Counted from the stretch's first letter, positions 33,594-51,243 are shown. The stretch: DNA of 64,000 nucleotides from Iris pallida (GCA_029216955.1 JANAVB010023996.1:13551138-13615137), one strand, 5' to 3'. Translations and numbers: made by a program. The notes: a model not told the origin generated them from the letters alone.

Positions 33594-35107
33594 TGTCACG
33601 ACCCGCACCCTAGAGTAAGGGCATGAGAACGTAACAACGCCCAGCCTACGCCGCAGTGTCGGCGGTAGAACGCTGTCCTAGGTCACATCATCTAACAAAT
33701 AATGCTAAGCAGTTTATACTTCCCGAATGGGGGTGACATAGCAGATACAGTCTCAATCACATCTAAGGTAGAGCATGGTAAAGATAGATAAAACATGAAA
33801 TCCAAAAGAGATACAGGAGATAGAAGTCTAAGTGCCTAAGATACATAAACCCAGAAATACATCTTAAAACTCAAATACAGTAATCCACAAAGTAAATACA
33901 ACTCCAGATAAAATGAAATAACTATCTAAACAACCTCTACTGTGTCTCCTCTAGGCTAGCAGGCAATCCCAGGCCATCTGTAAAATTTATCAACAGGTCC
34001 AGTCAGGACAGGAGCGAGCACATTACATCTCAACAGTTCATAGCAGGTTAGAAAATATAATCATGCAGTAAAGTAAGATACAGGTACTGAAAGAAATACA
34101 GTATATAAACAGAGAGAGAAAGCTGTAATAGAAATATCTACTATAGATAGAGACTAACAGTGGCTAGTGAGTCAGAGTACAATATAGACATGTGAATGGC
34201 ATAGGAGATTCTGATAAGACACAATGGAAGAGATTCTGATAAGATACTACTTGGGTATTATTCACATGTCTACTTCTACTCCCCCGTACCCCCAATCAAT
34301 ACACAAGGATCCAACCAAGTTATGTTATGATTCCACGCAAAGCCCCCGAAGGGTGATACATGGATATCCCAAAAATAGGGATTCTAGGAGATTCTAGGAT
34401 ATCCAGTAAATGGGATAAGAGATTCTAGGAGACTCTGTGATCATAAGGGTATATGTCACAAGTGATCAAAGAACCTATGAAGCATAGTGATACGTCATGT
34501 AAGTAAAACGCACAGAACATGTAGTACCTGATGCTCCCTAAGGATAACATCTTAAGAAGGGATCCATATAGTACCAATCCGTGTGACCAACGTGACAGTA
34601 ACAAGTAAAGAAATTTAATGCAGGAAATAATTCTAAGCAGGATATGAAATGATCAGAGAATGTACTCGCCTGGTATCCTGAATATCCGAAGAGAATATAC
34701 TGTCCGAGGAGTGGTGTCTGTCTCCTATAGAACAGTACAAGTCACAACAAGTCTAAAGTAAGGAAATAGACTGCTATAATGCATCTACATGAAGTTTGGG
34801 GTCAATCTAGGCTAAAGTCAACCTTTGGTCAACTCTAGTCAACTAGACTAGTCAAACTAGATCAACTAGGTCAAACCTAAACCAAACAAGTCTATACTAG
34901 TCTAACTAGTCTATTCTAGGCCTAATCAAGACTGAACAAGTCTAACTAAACTCTCACTAGGCAAATAGACACACCATAGGCTAAGAGCCCTAGGCTATAG
35001 GCTACTTCATGCCTAAGCCAAACCACAAACACATATACACATAACAATATATATATCTAATATTTTGTAGTACACTCATAAGATATAGGCTACCTATATG
35101 TACATCC

Positions 35108-35167
<60 letters not shown>

Positions 35168-37622
35168 TCACTATTCACATATTCATATACATAGTTATAT
35201 ATAGGAAAGCTATATATATATATATAGGCACATACATATATATATATATAGAGAAAGAGAGGTAAAAGAGTAACTGAGTATGTGTGTGTTTGGCATATGT
35301 GTGAAAGGATATGTGTTAATATTCTAAAATTTAGTGATAGGTAGGTGTATGTGACATGGGATACATGATGTCAAAGGGTGTATGAATGCATGTGTCTAAA
35401 AGGTTATAGGTTAACTCAGTTTATAGAAATACATACATACATACTTACCTTGTATACATGCATACATATATATCATGTATATTATATTTACATGATATAT
35501 ACATGTATACTTGTATTATATTATACTTACATTCATGCATATTAGATACTTGTATTCATATTAACATATTGCAAACATTCATTTCATTCATGCATCTATG
35601 CATTATCTACATGTTTTATACATATGCATACATTGTATATTCATATCATTTCATACATTAACATAGAGACATACAAACATGCACATATCATATATTTCAT
35701 ACCTTGCATTACCTTACATATCATGTTATATATTATCATTCATTCCTTTCATATATTACATTATCATTAAGTTGAATACATCATATATGGATATAATACA
35801 TTATCTTGCATGCTTGCATTCATATATTATATTCTATATTACCTATATACATGTATTTCCTCCATTCATTCATGCTTGCATCATATACTCTACATTACCA
35901 TACATGTTATCATTATATATTGTATTACAATATTTATACATTATGCATTCATATCTAACATTACATATATATCTTGCATTCATATCTAGCATTCATTATA
36001 TACTTTCATGCATACATTGTATATCATTCTTTCATTCATGCATTGTTTATATGCATTATATTAATTGCATTCCTACATGCTTGCATTCAACCATATATAT
36101 ACATTAATGTAAAGAGAATATATATCATATATATATCATTTCATTCATCTAACATATCATGTATTACATACTCTATAGTCATTTAATATCCATACTACAT
36201 AGGCTCATAGGTTACACAAAATGCATATATCGTATAGTCACTCTTCTACTTAAAATCAATACTGTACCAATTGGGCATTCACTAAATTCTAGGATTAATG
36301 TATGTTATATATCTTTGTGTTAGCTTTCCGAAACTTTAAACGGATCACATTTTTGTGTCCGGAAGCTCCCGGAATCGCAAAAATACCGAAACGCGTTCGT
36401 CTTTCGTACAGCTGACACTCAAATAATTTTACAGAAAGTTTCAGAACGAATTTGGCTTAATAAAATATATTTGGAAAGCTAACTTCGATACGCTTCTTTT
36501 AAAAAAAACGGGAGGTTAATTGGAGTTATGAGCTAAAAGTTATGGCATTTCTAAGTTGCTCTAGCTACTAAAAACGTGGATAAAAATTATGACGAATTTA
36601 GGTAGTTTGAGACAAAAGAAACACAAGTATATAACAAAATATATCAAGAACTCACTCTCTACACTAATATATATATATGAGACACTATAGAACACATCTC
36701 CAATACAAAAATATGAGATTAAACATGTAATAATTCATTCATACATAACAACAACACATAGTGTGTCCAAATTTGGGGTATTCCTACATGGACACAACCA
36801 TAACACAAAGGACACTCCTATGACCTCCAAATGGATAAAAAATGGACACAAATGGAGATACAACCATGGGGGTCATTCCTATGGGTTCAAAATATTTCTA
36901 TATGCATGTAGGGATGGATTAGAGGAGAGATTATACCTTCCGGGAGAGAGATTCAAAGGAAAAGCCTTCCGATACGGTACCGACACGTAGAGATTCCAAA
37001 AGGACACGAACGAGCTCCGAATCCTCCCAAACTTGGCTAGCACCCTCTAACCATGGAGTAGAAGAGAAATAAAGAAGATTTGGTAGAAGAAAGGGTTGAT
37101 TTGGAGATGAAATCAATGGAGGTTCATCTCTAAATTAATTTGGGAAAGAACAAGAGAGAGAAAGTGGATGAAAACAAATGAATGAAAGGGTGACTCACTC
37201 CTTATCCCCCCCCATAAGTGGCTGCCCAAAAAGGATGAGGTGTCCCCTATTTGAATGTCCAAAATGCCCTCCACTAATCTATTTGATTTAAATTAGGAAT
37301 GGGTTAAAGGTTGAGGTCAATTTAGTCTAGTTTTAAGTCTCTAATTAAACTAAACCTATCCGTAAATAATTAGTCTAACTACTAACTAAAATTAATATCA
37401 TGTGGACTAAAATTAATATCATATGGGCCATGCCTAACTAGTATGTGGGTCCCACTAGAGTCAAACTACCCTCCCGGTCCCCGTTTCAAGTCGGATTGAG
37501 TTGAAATTCGAACCCGACTCAAATAACCCCAAAATAATATCATAAATAATAAAATAAATTTCAAAAATATTCAAAATATAAAATGACAAAAATACTCCTG
37601 TTTCTGAAAACTGGGGGTGACA
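33594..37622 (-). repeat. Left (3') LTR of element D, 4,029 bp
   Basis: It runs TGTCACGACCC...GGGGGTGACA. It contains a (TA)n block at 35,107-35,163, an AT-rich stretch of CATACAT-like repeats (35,420-36,190) that yields spurious open frames, and conserved landmarks GTACTCGCCTGGTATCC and GGAAGCTCCCGGAATCGC. Confidence 0.92.
35107..35163. repeat. (CA)n(TA)n microsatellite in the left LTR of D
   Basis: A short CACACACA run followed by a TA run of about 50 bases; the partner LTR has a longer version. Confidence 0.9.
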
Positions 37623-40600
37623 AATCTATCCACCTTAAAAAAATTCGTCCTCGAAATTAAAACAAAGCAATCACAGGAAACACATACAGAAAACAATCTC
37701 ATTCAAATACTTTTTTAAAAAAAAATCAGCAATAAAAAATCTCTTTGAGGCACATCAAACATTTGTAAATAAAAACTGATACGTGTCCGCTACGGACACA
37801 AAACCATCACAAAATCACACCTATCAAAGGTCAAAATCAACAATCACCAACGCAATAAATATCAAAATAATTTAAAGAGGTCAAATGCAAAATATCCTTA
37901 GGCCAGAAATGACATTAAAATATCCTAATCATATGGTTAGGCTCTAGGTCAAACAGTCTCTAGGATTTCACTAGCAAAACATCAAAATCACAAGTCATAA
38001 TTTTAAATAGTTTTAAAATGATTTAAAAATTACCAAAAATCATATCATGATTTAAATGTCAAATCAATAAATGATTAAAATTACAAAATTTTAAAATTAT
38101 CCTCATTTTAGAAAACTGGGTGTTACAAGTCTACCCACCTTAGAAAAATTTTGTCCTCAAAATTAAAATATTCATACTCCTTCTAGGTCAAACCCCCCAC
38201 AATCAAAGTCTCAAAACTTAAACAATCATACGATTTAAAAGGATGACATACTGGGTCATGGCATATGGTGGTAGTGAAAGTCTTATCTAGGTATACTAGT
38301 CATGCTAAACCAAAACGGTCATAGGATATCAAAACACACAAGCAATCTAGGGTGCTAAACTAGAAAAGATACAGAAATAACAATCATCAAGACTGTAAGG
38401 CAGTCTACCATCCTATATGAAAACTGGTACTTATCAAAATAAAATAAAGAAAGGTAACTACCAATTATCTATAAAGGGTTTAGAAAAATCAAAATCAAAA
38501 GTTAAAGAATGAAAGTCATTTGCATAGAAATCCAATCAATATATATATATAGAGAGAGAGCGTTAGAGAGGAAAAAGCTAGCATTATGTGTATGGGGACA
38601 TGTTCATATGGTTAGATAGTAGGCGTGTGTGTACGTGAATATACATGAAAGTGTATATGAGGATTTGGATTTCAAAACAATAGCTATCCTGTTACACTAC
38701 TCATGGCATATGGGTTAACAACCTACAACACACAACCTATTTAATCATAACATGCATGGCTAACCATATATATATATATAAAGGTAGGAACTTAGTTATG
38801 TATCTATATACATTATAACATGTACGTATAAACTCTATATATATCTATATAGATATATGAACATAACTTAGAGAGGAAGGGTTAGGATACATGACAGTGT
38901 ATACTAAGTTAGGGTGTGTGTGTCCTTGTACAGGGTTATAGCTTAGTATTGAAAGATTAAATCTAGTTTTAGTTCAGCATTTACATACAAAATCTGAAAA
39001 TAAGCTAACATTTAAACAAGTGTAATATTAACATAATGTAGTCTCAAATTTTAGTGTTTTGAAATATCACAACTAACTCAATGCTTCCAATATTCTAACA
39101 TAATTGAAATGAAACCCTAACATACTATCCATACATTTATCTACGCATACAGTTCAATATTACACGTTAAATCTGAAATTGGACTAAACATGGAAATCAA
39201 TGTAAAAATGTTAACATGTATTCAGTTTTCAGGATTTTGGAGAATTGCACATCAAAACCAACTCAATGTTTATTACAACCTATCATGTAAGAATATGAAA
39301 CCTAACATTATATCCCTACAACAACAATGTACACAGCTCTAAATATTACATTTAAAACAACAATTTGAACTAATATTTAAAATCCCGTATTAAGGGTTAA
39401 TATGCACACAGTCTTAGATTTGACAATTTCAAACACAAAACTCAACTAAACACATTTTTTTTTTGAATTAAAACCCTATGTATAACATACATGTGCAGTG
39501 ATGTAAACAAAACTGTTATCATGAAATTTATATTTGAATTACGAATTTAAACTGGAAAAGCAGAAAACCAGAAATAGTGGGATTTTGAAAATTTAAACAT
39601 TAACAACATATTAATATGTATTCAGATAGGTGGAAATCAAGTGTAGCATGCATAAGTGTCAGGAAAGTGTCCACTATATATATTCATATATATATATTCT
39701 TACGTCCCAATATAAAAATTTAATTCTACGCTAAGTCCAACAACTAGATTCCTACCAAGGTTACAAAGTAGGTGATTGACGTAACCAAGACAGTTTTTAT
39801 TATTATTATTTAATACAGGAATAATAGCAAGAAAGAAATAACAATAAAATCTGTTTGCTTATTTGTCTAAAAGAAGGAACCCTTTTGAAACCCAGAGCTA
39901 AAATATCAATCCAACATGAGGCCTTTAGCAAAATTATCGATTCATTGTATTATGAAAAACTCATAGCAAGAAGTTACACAAGGTTTATAAAAAATAGCTA
40001 AAGCTACATCCTAAGTTAAATAATAAGAAGCAAAATAAAACAAGACAAATAAATTTTTTTTTGACGGACTGCAACAAAAGTAGAGAAAACATGTTCGAAA
40101 ATATTTAAGGTACAATCTGATAATCATATGCGTCTATCCAAAATCATGGTACTCTAAATCCTCGTCATACTAGTAAGCAAGGCTACGATAATCACAGAGT
40201 CCTTGACTTATGCACATACCTCTAGAATCATGGTATTTAACATTTTCGCGATGCCGCTAGCTTGGCTGCAAAAATCTTAAATTCCCACACCCGAGAAATA
40301 TATCCAAAGTCAGAGTATATGTCCTCACCATGCTGGCTAATGTGACTATAGAAGACAAGATTTCTATAACTTAGATGACCTAGCCCATATAATTTCATCT
40401 TGCCAAAAATTAAATTAAATCAACAATGAATACAAAAAAAAAAATCAAATTTATCAACGAACATCAAAATTCAAAAATGAACAAAATCCTTCAAATCATA
40501 CAACTATAAACTCGGATGATACAGCTAACATCAAGATTCAAAATTCCACAATCTTTATCAAAATCAATAAATACAAACTCAATTCAACAATAATCCATCG

Positions 40601-40830
40601 AAATCAAATTCAACAACAGAAAGTAAAGATAAATCAAATCAAGAGAAAAAGAGTTTTCAAATCGAAGTTAAAATAAGATTCTCAAGGGTCGTCCCAGGAA
40701 TCTCTCAAGGGTTCCTAACTGTGATTGAGTACCTTCAAAAATATATCATATTCCTACTGCAGGCTGTAGTGGTACTCTAGTTCGAATACTACTACATAAA
40801 CTCGACCTGTATGGGCCACCACTAAAAACG
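37623..40830 (-). other. Internal region of element D, non-coding
   Basis: About 3.2 kb, strongly AT-rich, with no reading frame longer than chance and no recognisable gag or pol motif. The polypurine tract on minus (AAGGTGGATAGATT) abuts the left LTR. Another LTR-end-like junction occurs at 38,120-38,150. No clear primer site is visible next to the right LTR: the first bases on minus read CGTTTTTAGTGGTGGCCCAT. Confidence 0.8.
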
Positions 40831-44955
<4,125 letters not shown>

Positions 44956-45535
44956 CATTGATCCTGGTTCTTCCATAAGCATCATCCCGAAGGGTCTGTT
45001 ACATCATCTCCGCATTCCTATACATCGTTTGACGCCAACAAGCACCGTTATCAGCGGTTTCAATTTGGGCAGGAGCTACCCGATTGGAAAGATTCGCCTG
45101 AAGTGCCAAATCGACGATCTTTAGTCAGAAGTAACCTGTTACGTCATAGACGTGGACACTTCCTACAATATCCTCCTGGGGCGTCCCTGGATACACGATT
45201 ACATGATCGTGCCCTCCATGCTGCACCAGTGCTTCAAGTATGTCGACAAATACGGCTTCGTGAGGACAAAATTTGCCGACATCGATCCTTTCAAAGGGGT
45301 CGAATCCTACTATTCAGACTCCTGCCTATACGAAAAGTCGAAGAGGCACCTTGGTGAAGGAGATGTGCAAGCTCGCACTGAGACGACCACGGGATCAGAA
45401 GAACCTCTGACGATCCACCTCCAAGCTCGCAAATCTGGCAAGTTTGCACCCCTTACGGCCGCTCTGCGTAAGGACGTAATCAGCCTCTCGGCACAAAAAA
45501 AGCAAATGATAATCTGGCTGCCAAGGTCCGGCTAA
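44956..45535 (+). pseudogene. Aspartic protease of element B
   Basis: Right after insertion D the frame reads IDPGSSISIIPKGLL, the catalytic Asp-x-Gly motif, then ISGFN and YNILLGRPW, as in element A. Ahead of it, some 50 bases that should encode the NRPLYYTGYV-like lead-in are missing and replaced by D sequence. A stop near 45,122 (before SEVTCYV) and a frameshift in the A run near 45,500 add to the damage. Confidence 0.8.
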
Positions 45536-46830
45536 GTGCCAAGACCCACAACGGAGCCACTGACAATCAGACTGCCTAGAGTCGGCCAGCCACATACAGA
45601 GAAGCTCAATCCCTCCGACAAACCAATGACGATACGTCTTTCCTAGAAGAATCGTAAGCCCGATGCAAAGTCGGGGGCTACTAGCGAACCAACCACTCCT
45701 CGCCCAGCATCGAGTACCAAACTGGGGGTTGCTAGTCTGCCAACAACTCCATGTTCTGCTCCACCAGCAGAACTTCTGATGATCAAGTTGCCCAAGTCAT
45801 CCTCTCAGTCTTCATTTATACAGGGGTGGCCGAAGAAGAACCAGAACTGGCTAAATATGTGGCCGTTCACACTGATGTTCCATCCACAGATGATGTAATC
45901 CCGCTAGAAAAGATATATTACTTCATCAATAAAGGGCTATCTTTGAACTACATCGAGCTTAACAAGCTTTGTACAATGTATGCTATGGAACACGGTATAA
46001 GCACTCACCTACATACGCAGGTGATAAATGTTTACACCGCAAATCAACTCACTCCCGCGGAAGACGCTTACTGTATAATCGAGGGAGAGGATCATCCAAT
46101 CATCTTCGGACAGAAGAATAATCTGCAGCCCCTCACCATAGAAGAAGTCGATCTCGAATCGGACACCGGAAGACTGACTCTCTGTCTATATAGCCCCCAA
46201 TCCAAATATCTCATGCAAAAATAGTGGTATGATCTGGAGACTACACCAGGTTTGAAGTACGGCACTGGTCGACGATTACCTTTAAAGTCGCCAGTCCCAG
46301 CTGGCAAACCACAGGACTACTACAACAAGACCCGATGCGAACTGGGATATGTTACGCCTACAACGACCCCTGAAAGCTCAGATGAAGAATGCGACTGGCA
46401 TTCACACTCAACCGGATCACCAACTTCTGATTCGGATATCAGCATCGAGGATGTATTCAGGCAGGTCCTATCTGTCAATATGGCATTCGCTGATGCTTAC
46501 GAAGAAGGAGAAGACTTTCTTGAACTCCTCGAATTAGAGCCGTGGGCCCAACAGCTGGATACACAATGGGAGAAGCGGTTTGAACAAAGAGAGCCTCCTA
46601 CTGAGGATGAGGTCATGCAAGTAGATCTCGGCAGCGACTCTTCTCCAAAACTAATCTTCGTTAGTAAAAGCCTGACAGACGAAGAGCGGGAATCGCTACT
46701 GGAACTCGTCAAAGAATATATTGATGTGTTTGCCTGGAACTATAAAGACATGCCAGGGTTAAATCCCGATATTGCTCTTCACAAACTCAACATTCGGCCA
46801 GATGCAAAGCCAGTCAAACAACAACAATGA
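45536..46830 (+). pseudogene. Pol linker of element B between protease and RT
   Basis: From 45,751 the frame is the main pol frame. It has a conserved block with DVPSTDDVIPLEKIYYFINKG (about 45,880-45,950), an acidic region rich in Glu (46,380-46,640), and the RT lead-in LTDEERESLLELVKEYIDVFAWNYKDMPG (46,670-46,760). TAG (46,222) and TGA (46,828) interrupt it. IDVFAW...MPG is typical just upstream of Ty3/gypsy RT. Confidence 0.7.
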
Positions 46831-47590
46831 CGCTTCCGCCCAGGCATCATGGATACGATCGAAGCTGAAGTCAATAAACTGATAGCCAGCAGCTTTATTC
46901 GTGAGGAGCAACATCCGGACTGGGTCGCCAACATAGTACCGGTCCTCAAGAAGAATAGGAAGATTTGAATCTGCATCGACTTTCGTAATCTGAATGAGGC
47001 GTGCCCCAAAGATGAGTTCCCCCTCCCTATCACAGACATCATGACTGACAACACCTGCGGCTTCGAACGTATGTCGTTCATGGATGGCTTCTCGGGGTAC
47101 AACCAAATTAAGATGTCTCCCGACGACAAAAATCATACATCATTTCGAACACCAATAGGCACGTTCTGCTACACAGTCATGCCTTTCGGTTTGAAGAACG
47201 CTGGCGACACCTATTAGAGAGCTATGAGCATCATTTTTAGAGACCACTTGCACAAAACAGTGGAGTGCTATGTTGATGACATCACCGTCAAAGGCCGCTC
47301 TAAGGAAGATCATCTGCATGATCTAAGGACAGTGTTCGACCTAATACGAGCGCACAAATTGAAAATGAACCCTATAAAATCCTTCTTGGACGTATCCAGC
47401 AGGAAGTTCTTGGGTTTCATCATCACCTCCCAGGGTATCCACGTAGACCCTGAGAAGACGAAAGCAATCATGGAGATGGGTCCCCCGAGAAATCTCCGAG
47501 AACTTCGAGGCCTCCAAGGGAGTTTGCTTACATCAGGAGGTTCATTTCCAACCTCTCCGGGCGTTGTCAGCCATTCACCCATCTCATGAA
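46831..47590 (+). pseudogene. Reverse transcriptase of element B
   Basis: Motifs: SSFIREEQHPDWVANIV, ICIDFRNLNEACPKDEFPLPI, MSFMDGFSGYNQI, YTVMPFGLKNA and the catalytic YVDDITVKG (47,269-47,295), followed by FLGFIITSQGIHVDPEKTKAI. TGA near 46,966 (an Arg codon in element A) and TAG near 47,215 (a Gln codon in A) are the only stops, both single transitions. A one-base shift near 47,520 affects the thumb region. Confidence 0.88.
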
Positions 47591-47907
47591 GAAGGGCGTC
47601 TCATTCGTATGGGATGAAGAATGCCAGCGTGCCTTCGACAGCATCAAAGAATACTTGTCAAACCCTCCAGTCCTGGTGGCCCCGATTGCTGGAAAACCAT
47701 TCCTGTTCTATGTACGAGCAATGGAGCACTCCCTCGGCGCTCTGCTAGAACAAAAAAAATGATGCAGGCCATGAGCAAGCTATATATTACCTCAGCCGAA
47801 TGATGATCGGGCCAGAGCACCGATATAATGCCGTAGAGAAGGAATGTCTCGTCCTGGTGTTCGCCATTCAAAAGACGCGACACTATGTCACGGGATAAAC
47901 TATACAT
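47591..47907 (+). pseudogene. Standard gypsy-type RNase H of element B
   Basis: ECQRAFDSIKEYL, LFYVRAMEHSLGALLEQ, AIYYLSRMMIGPEH and VEKECLVLVFAIQKTRHYV. It is out of the main frame from about 47,520 and returns to it through an extra base in the A run near 47,755. It matches the element A domain at 6,966-7,320. Confidence 0.8.
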
Positions 47908-48540
47908 GTGATATCACGAGTCAACCCCCTCAGGGTCCTCATGACGAAACCAGGGGCACTCAACTCTCGCCTCGCTACATGGGCAATATTACTGTCCCCC
48001 TACCATATGATCTTCGTCCCGCAAAAGACTGTTAAAGGCCAATCTCTGGCAGACTTTTTAGCAGCCCACCCAGGCCCGGAGTCGGCCAGAATATACGAAG
48101 ACATCCAAGATGAGGTCGTCGACTCGAATGCAACCTCTCACGATGATATATGGCGAATGTTCTTCGACGGTGCCTCAAGGACCGGACCCAAGGGCAACAT
48201 CGTCGTCGGAGTCGGAGTGGTGTTAATTTCTCCTTTCAGACTGGTGATCAATCGCGCTTACTCCCTCACAGAACCCTGCTCTAACAATGTGGCCGAGTAC
48301 AATGCTTTAGTCATTGGTCTCTAACTTGCAAGAGAGCTGGGGGTAGAATATCTTGAATTATACGACGATTTACAGTTAATCGTCAATCAGATCTGGGGTT
48401 CATACGAGGTCCGCCATAAAGACATGATCCTCTATCACCAAATAGCGGTCAACATCATCTCGTCGTTCGAGGGCTTCTTCATCAAACACGTTCCCAGACT
48501 CTAAAATATCGAAGCCGATGCCTTAGCTGGCCTTGCCGCT
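47908..48540 (+). pseudogene. Second (archaeal-type) RNase H of element B
   Basis: Connector SLADFLAAHP, then FFDGASRTGPKGNIVVGVGVV, EYNALVIGL and EADALAGLAA. This second RNase H marks the Tat/Ogre lineage. TAA codons at 48,322 and near 48,502 interrupt it. The DSK motif of element A reads DDLQLIVNQ here, a change at a usually conserved place. Confidence 0.8.
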
Positions 48541-49923
48541 TCCCTAGCGGTTCCGAACTATGTCCATCAATCGGTGGATGTGATAGGCCTTGAACTGGTC
48601 TGTCCCAAGAACAACGTTCAATTCGTGGCGAGTTATTCCGCTCAGACGATCGATGAAGCACAAGACTGGAGACAACCATTCATTGATTTTGCAGTCTACG
48701 ACATTCTGCCGGAGGACCCAAAGGAAGCCACCTCTATCAGAAGACGTTCCCTCAGATTCTTCTACGATACAGAGACAAAAATGCTGTATCGCCGATCCTA
48801 CGATGGATTATTGCTTCGATGTCTGTCAAACGCAGAAGCCAAAGAAGCCGTACGCGAAGCTTATGACGGTGTCTGCGGGGCCCATCAGCCTGGCCCAAAA
48901 TTGTAAGATCGTCTTCGCCGAATGGGCTACTACTAGCCCACGATGGTAGCAGATGCGATAGACTATGCAAGGAAGTACAAAGCATGCCAAGTCCATGCGG
49001 ACTTCATCCACCAACCATCCGAATTTCTACACCCGACAGTGGCGTCCTAGCCATTCGAAGCATGGGGAATGGACATCATCGGTCCGATCGCTCCACCTTC
49101 TTCTCGAGGACATCGCTTCATACTTGCCGTCACAGATTACTTCTCCAAATGGGCAAAAGCTTTTCCGCTTGCAGAAGTAAAGACTTCAAACCTGATCGGC
49201 TTCCTCAAGCATCACGTTATCTATCGCTTTGGACTGCCCCGAAGGATCATCCATGATAATGGTCCGCAGTTCGCAAGCCAGGCCTTCTATCGGTTCTGCG
49301 ACAAGTACCGCATCTAGAATATTACTTCAACACCATATAATTCGGCAGCGAATGGGTTGGCAGAGGTATTCAACAAAACAATCATCAAACTTCTCAAGAA
49401 GTTCGTGTCGTCCAACAAACGCGACTGGAACGAGAAGCTTGGTGAATGCTTATGGGCATACCGTACCACAGTCTGAACAGCCACAGGGAACACACCATTC
49501 TCCCTGGTGTACGGGAGTGAGGTAGTTCTCCTATTGGAGACTCAAATACCCTCGCTCCGCGTCGCTCTTACTTACCAATTGACGACAGACGATAACTATC
49601 GTCGCCGGCTACAAGAGTTGGAGGCCTTAGATGAAAAGTGCCTCTTGGCTCAGCAACAAATCGAGCTATACCAAGCACGCATCTCCGAAGCCTTCAAAAA
49701 AAAGGTTAAAATCAGAACATTCCAAGTGGGCGATCTCGTTCTGGCAGTTCGGAGGCCGATGGTCATGACTCACAAAACCGCCGACAAATTCCAACCAAAA
49801 TGGGAAGGTCCATTTATTATTGAGGCCATATTCTCAAACGGTGCTTACCGCCTCGCAAAACAAAATAGAGACTTGCTCATGTTGCCCGTCAACGGCAAGT
49901 TCCTGAAGAAATATTATGTCTAA
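48541..49923 (+). pseudogene. Integrase of element B
   Basis: Zinc-binding region (AHQPGPKL ... KACQVHAD), catalytic Asp in WGMDIIGP (about 49,070), second Asp in IIHDNGPQF (about 49,255), Glu in GLAEVFNKT (about 49,355), and a C-terminal domain with VGDLVLAVRRP and WEGPFIIEAIF ending FLKKYYV at 49,923. All three catalytic residues remain. Stops near 48,904, 48,940, 49,048, 49,315 and 49,474 interrupt an otherwise continuous frame. It inserts element DNA and makes the 5-bp duplication seen around B. Confidence 0.88.
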
Positions 49924-49938
49924 ACGACATTCTCCCAA

Positions 49939-50372
49939 TTCCAGATTATTGAGTTATGTACCCACTGGTACCGCTGAACTCATATTCCAAATTCCAGATT
50001 ATTGAGTTATATACCCACTGGTACCGCTGAACTCATATTCTAAATTTCAGATTATTGAGTTATGTACCCGCCCGTACCGCTGAACTCACATCCTCCAGAA
50101 ATTTCAGATTATTGAGTTATGTACCCGCCGGTACCGCTGAACTCACATTCACAAAATTTCAGATTGCTGAGTTATGTACCCTCCGGTACCGCTGAATTCA
50201 TATTCTCCAAATTCCAGATCGCCGAGTCATGTACTCGTTCGTACCACTGAACTCACATGCCGACTCCAACTCTCCCAGATCATCGAGTTATGTACCCGCA
50301 GGTGCCTCTGAACTTACATTTCGGTCACTCTTTTAGATAGTAAGTCATGTATGACCATACCTCTGAACTTAT
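49939..50372. repeat. Tandem array of hairpin-forming 53-60-bp units in element B
   Basis: Eight units start AGATTATTGAGTT or a variant near 49,943, 49,996, 50,049, 50,106, 50,161, 50,216, 50,277 and 50,335. Within each unit TGAGTT and AACTCA are outer inverted arms and GTACC and GGTAC inner arms, so each can fold into a hairpin with a 4-base loop. The array begins 16 bases after the pol stop. No equivalent is visible in element A. Confidence 0.8.
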
Positions 50373-50459
50373 TCTTCTGAAAGGGCTCCTCCCTTATGAT
50401 CCACTACCCGCACTCTCAGTGCACAAAAAGGGTAACGGATCCACAAATTTCCAAAACGA

Positions 50460-50863
50460 CCACGTCGATGTTACCTCTGAGTCGTTTCACTTCCGCCAAA
50501 AACAAATCACCCCTCTACATAGAACTTCCATGTCCTCATTACCTCTAAGTCGTCCTATGTACCCCTTCATGGAGCTCACTCCTGCCATGTCCTCATTACC
50601 TCTGAGTGGGAAGGCTCCATCGAAGAAACCCTCATATTTGCCATGTCCTCATTACCTCTGAGTAAATATGTTGGTTCTCTCTCGACTTATTATCTGTACC
50701 AAAAAAAACCCAAGGTACGCCAAGGATAATAGGTCCACGAATGTCCTCTGTTGGCCACAAATATCCTCCGTTGAGTCCACTCCTACCATGTCCTCATTAC
50801 CACTGAGTAGGAAGACTCCACGGTAAAACCCCCATACTTGCCATGTCCTCATTACCTCTGAGT
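50460..50863 (-). repeat. Six copies of the 22-bp motif between converging genes (element B)
   Basis: On minus the motif reads CTCAGAGGTAATGAGGACAT. Copies lie at about 50,460, 50,528, 50,585, 50,641, 50,786 and 50,841. The same motif in the same relative orientation is found in element A at 4,501-4,795. A separate block with GGTACGCCAAGGATAATAGG repeats at 50,712, 50,911 and, diverged, 51,125. Confidence 0.8.
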
Positions 50864-51237
50864 AAGTGTGTTGGTTTTCTCTCTCGTCTTATTATCCGTA
50901 TCCTGAACCAAGGTACGCCAAGGATAATAGGCCCACAAATGTCCTCTGCTGACTACAAATGCTGTACTAAGTTTCCTAGTACATGCATATCATTCCTCAT
51001 CATTCCCCGGGAGCCCAGCTGCTCCATGGCATTCTTTTTCCTGATACCCGGAACGTCCATGACCACCTTGCCGTAGATTGTTCTAGGTATTCCCATCAAA
51101 CTTGTTATCCATACCTAAATCCCAGGTATACCAAGGGTAACAGGTCCACAAACAAGCCCCCCAAGCGGGGCAAACACCGCCATAACATCACAGGCACAAC
51201 AATCAGTACAAATAAAGGGTAGAATAAAGCATACTCT

Positions 51238-51243
51238 TTTATT
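51238..51243 (-). terminator. Poly(A) signal of the accessory gene in element B
   Basis: AATAAA on minus, about 100-150 bases past the probable end of the coiled-coil coding region. It corresponds to the tandem signals at 4,369-4,381 in element A. Confidence 0.4.

Noticed and set aside
35458..36186. Open frames of 60-140 codons in AT-rich CATACAT repeats, and their copies at 42,638-43,479
   Set aside because: They are duplicates within the two LTRs of element D, rich in Ile, Tyr, His and Ser from low-complexity DNA, with no known motif.
40778..40830. Primer binding site of element D next to its right LTR
   Set aside because: No convincing tRNA complement is visible; TGGTGGCCCAT on minus is only a weak candidate.
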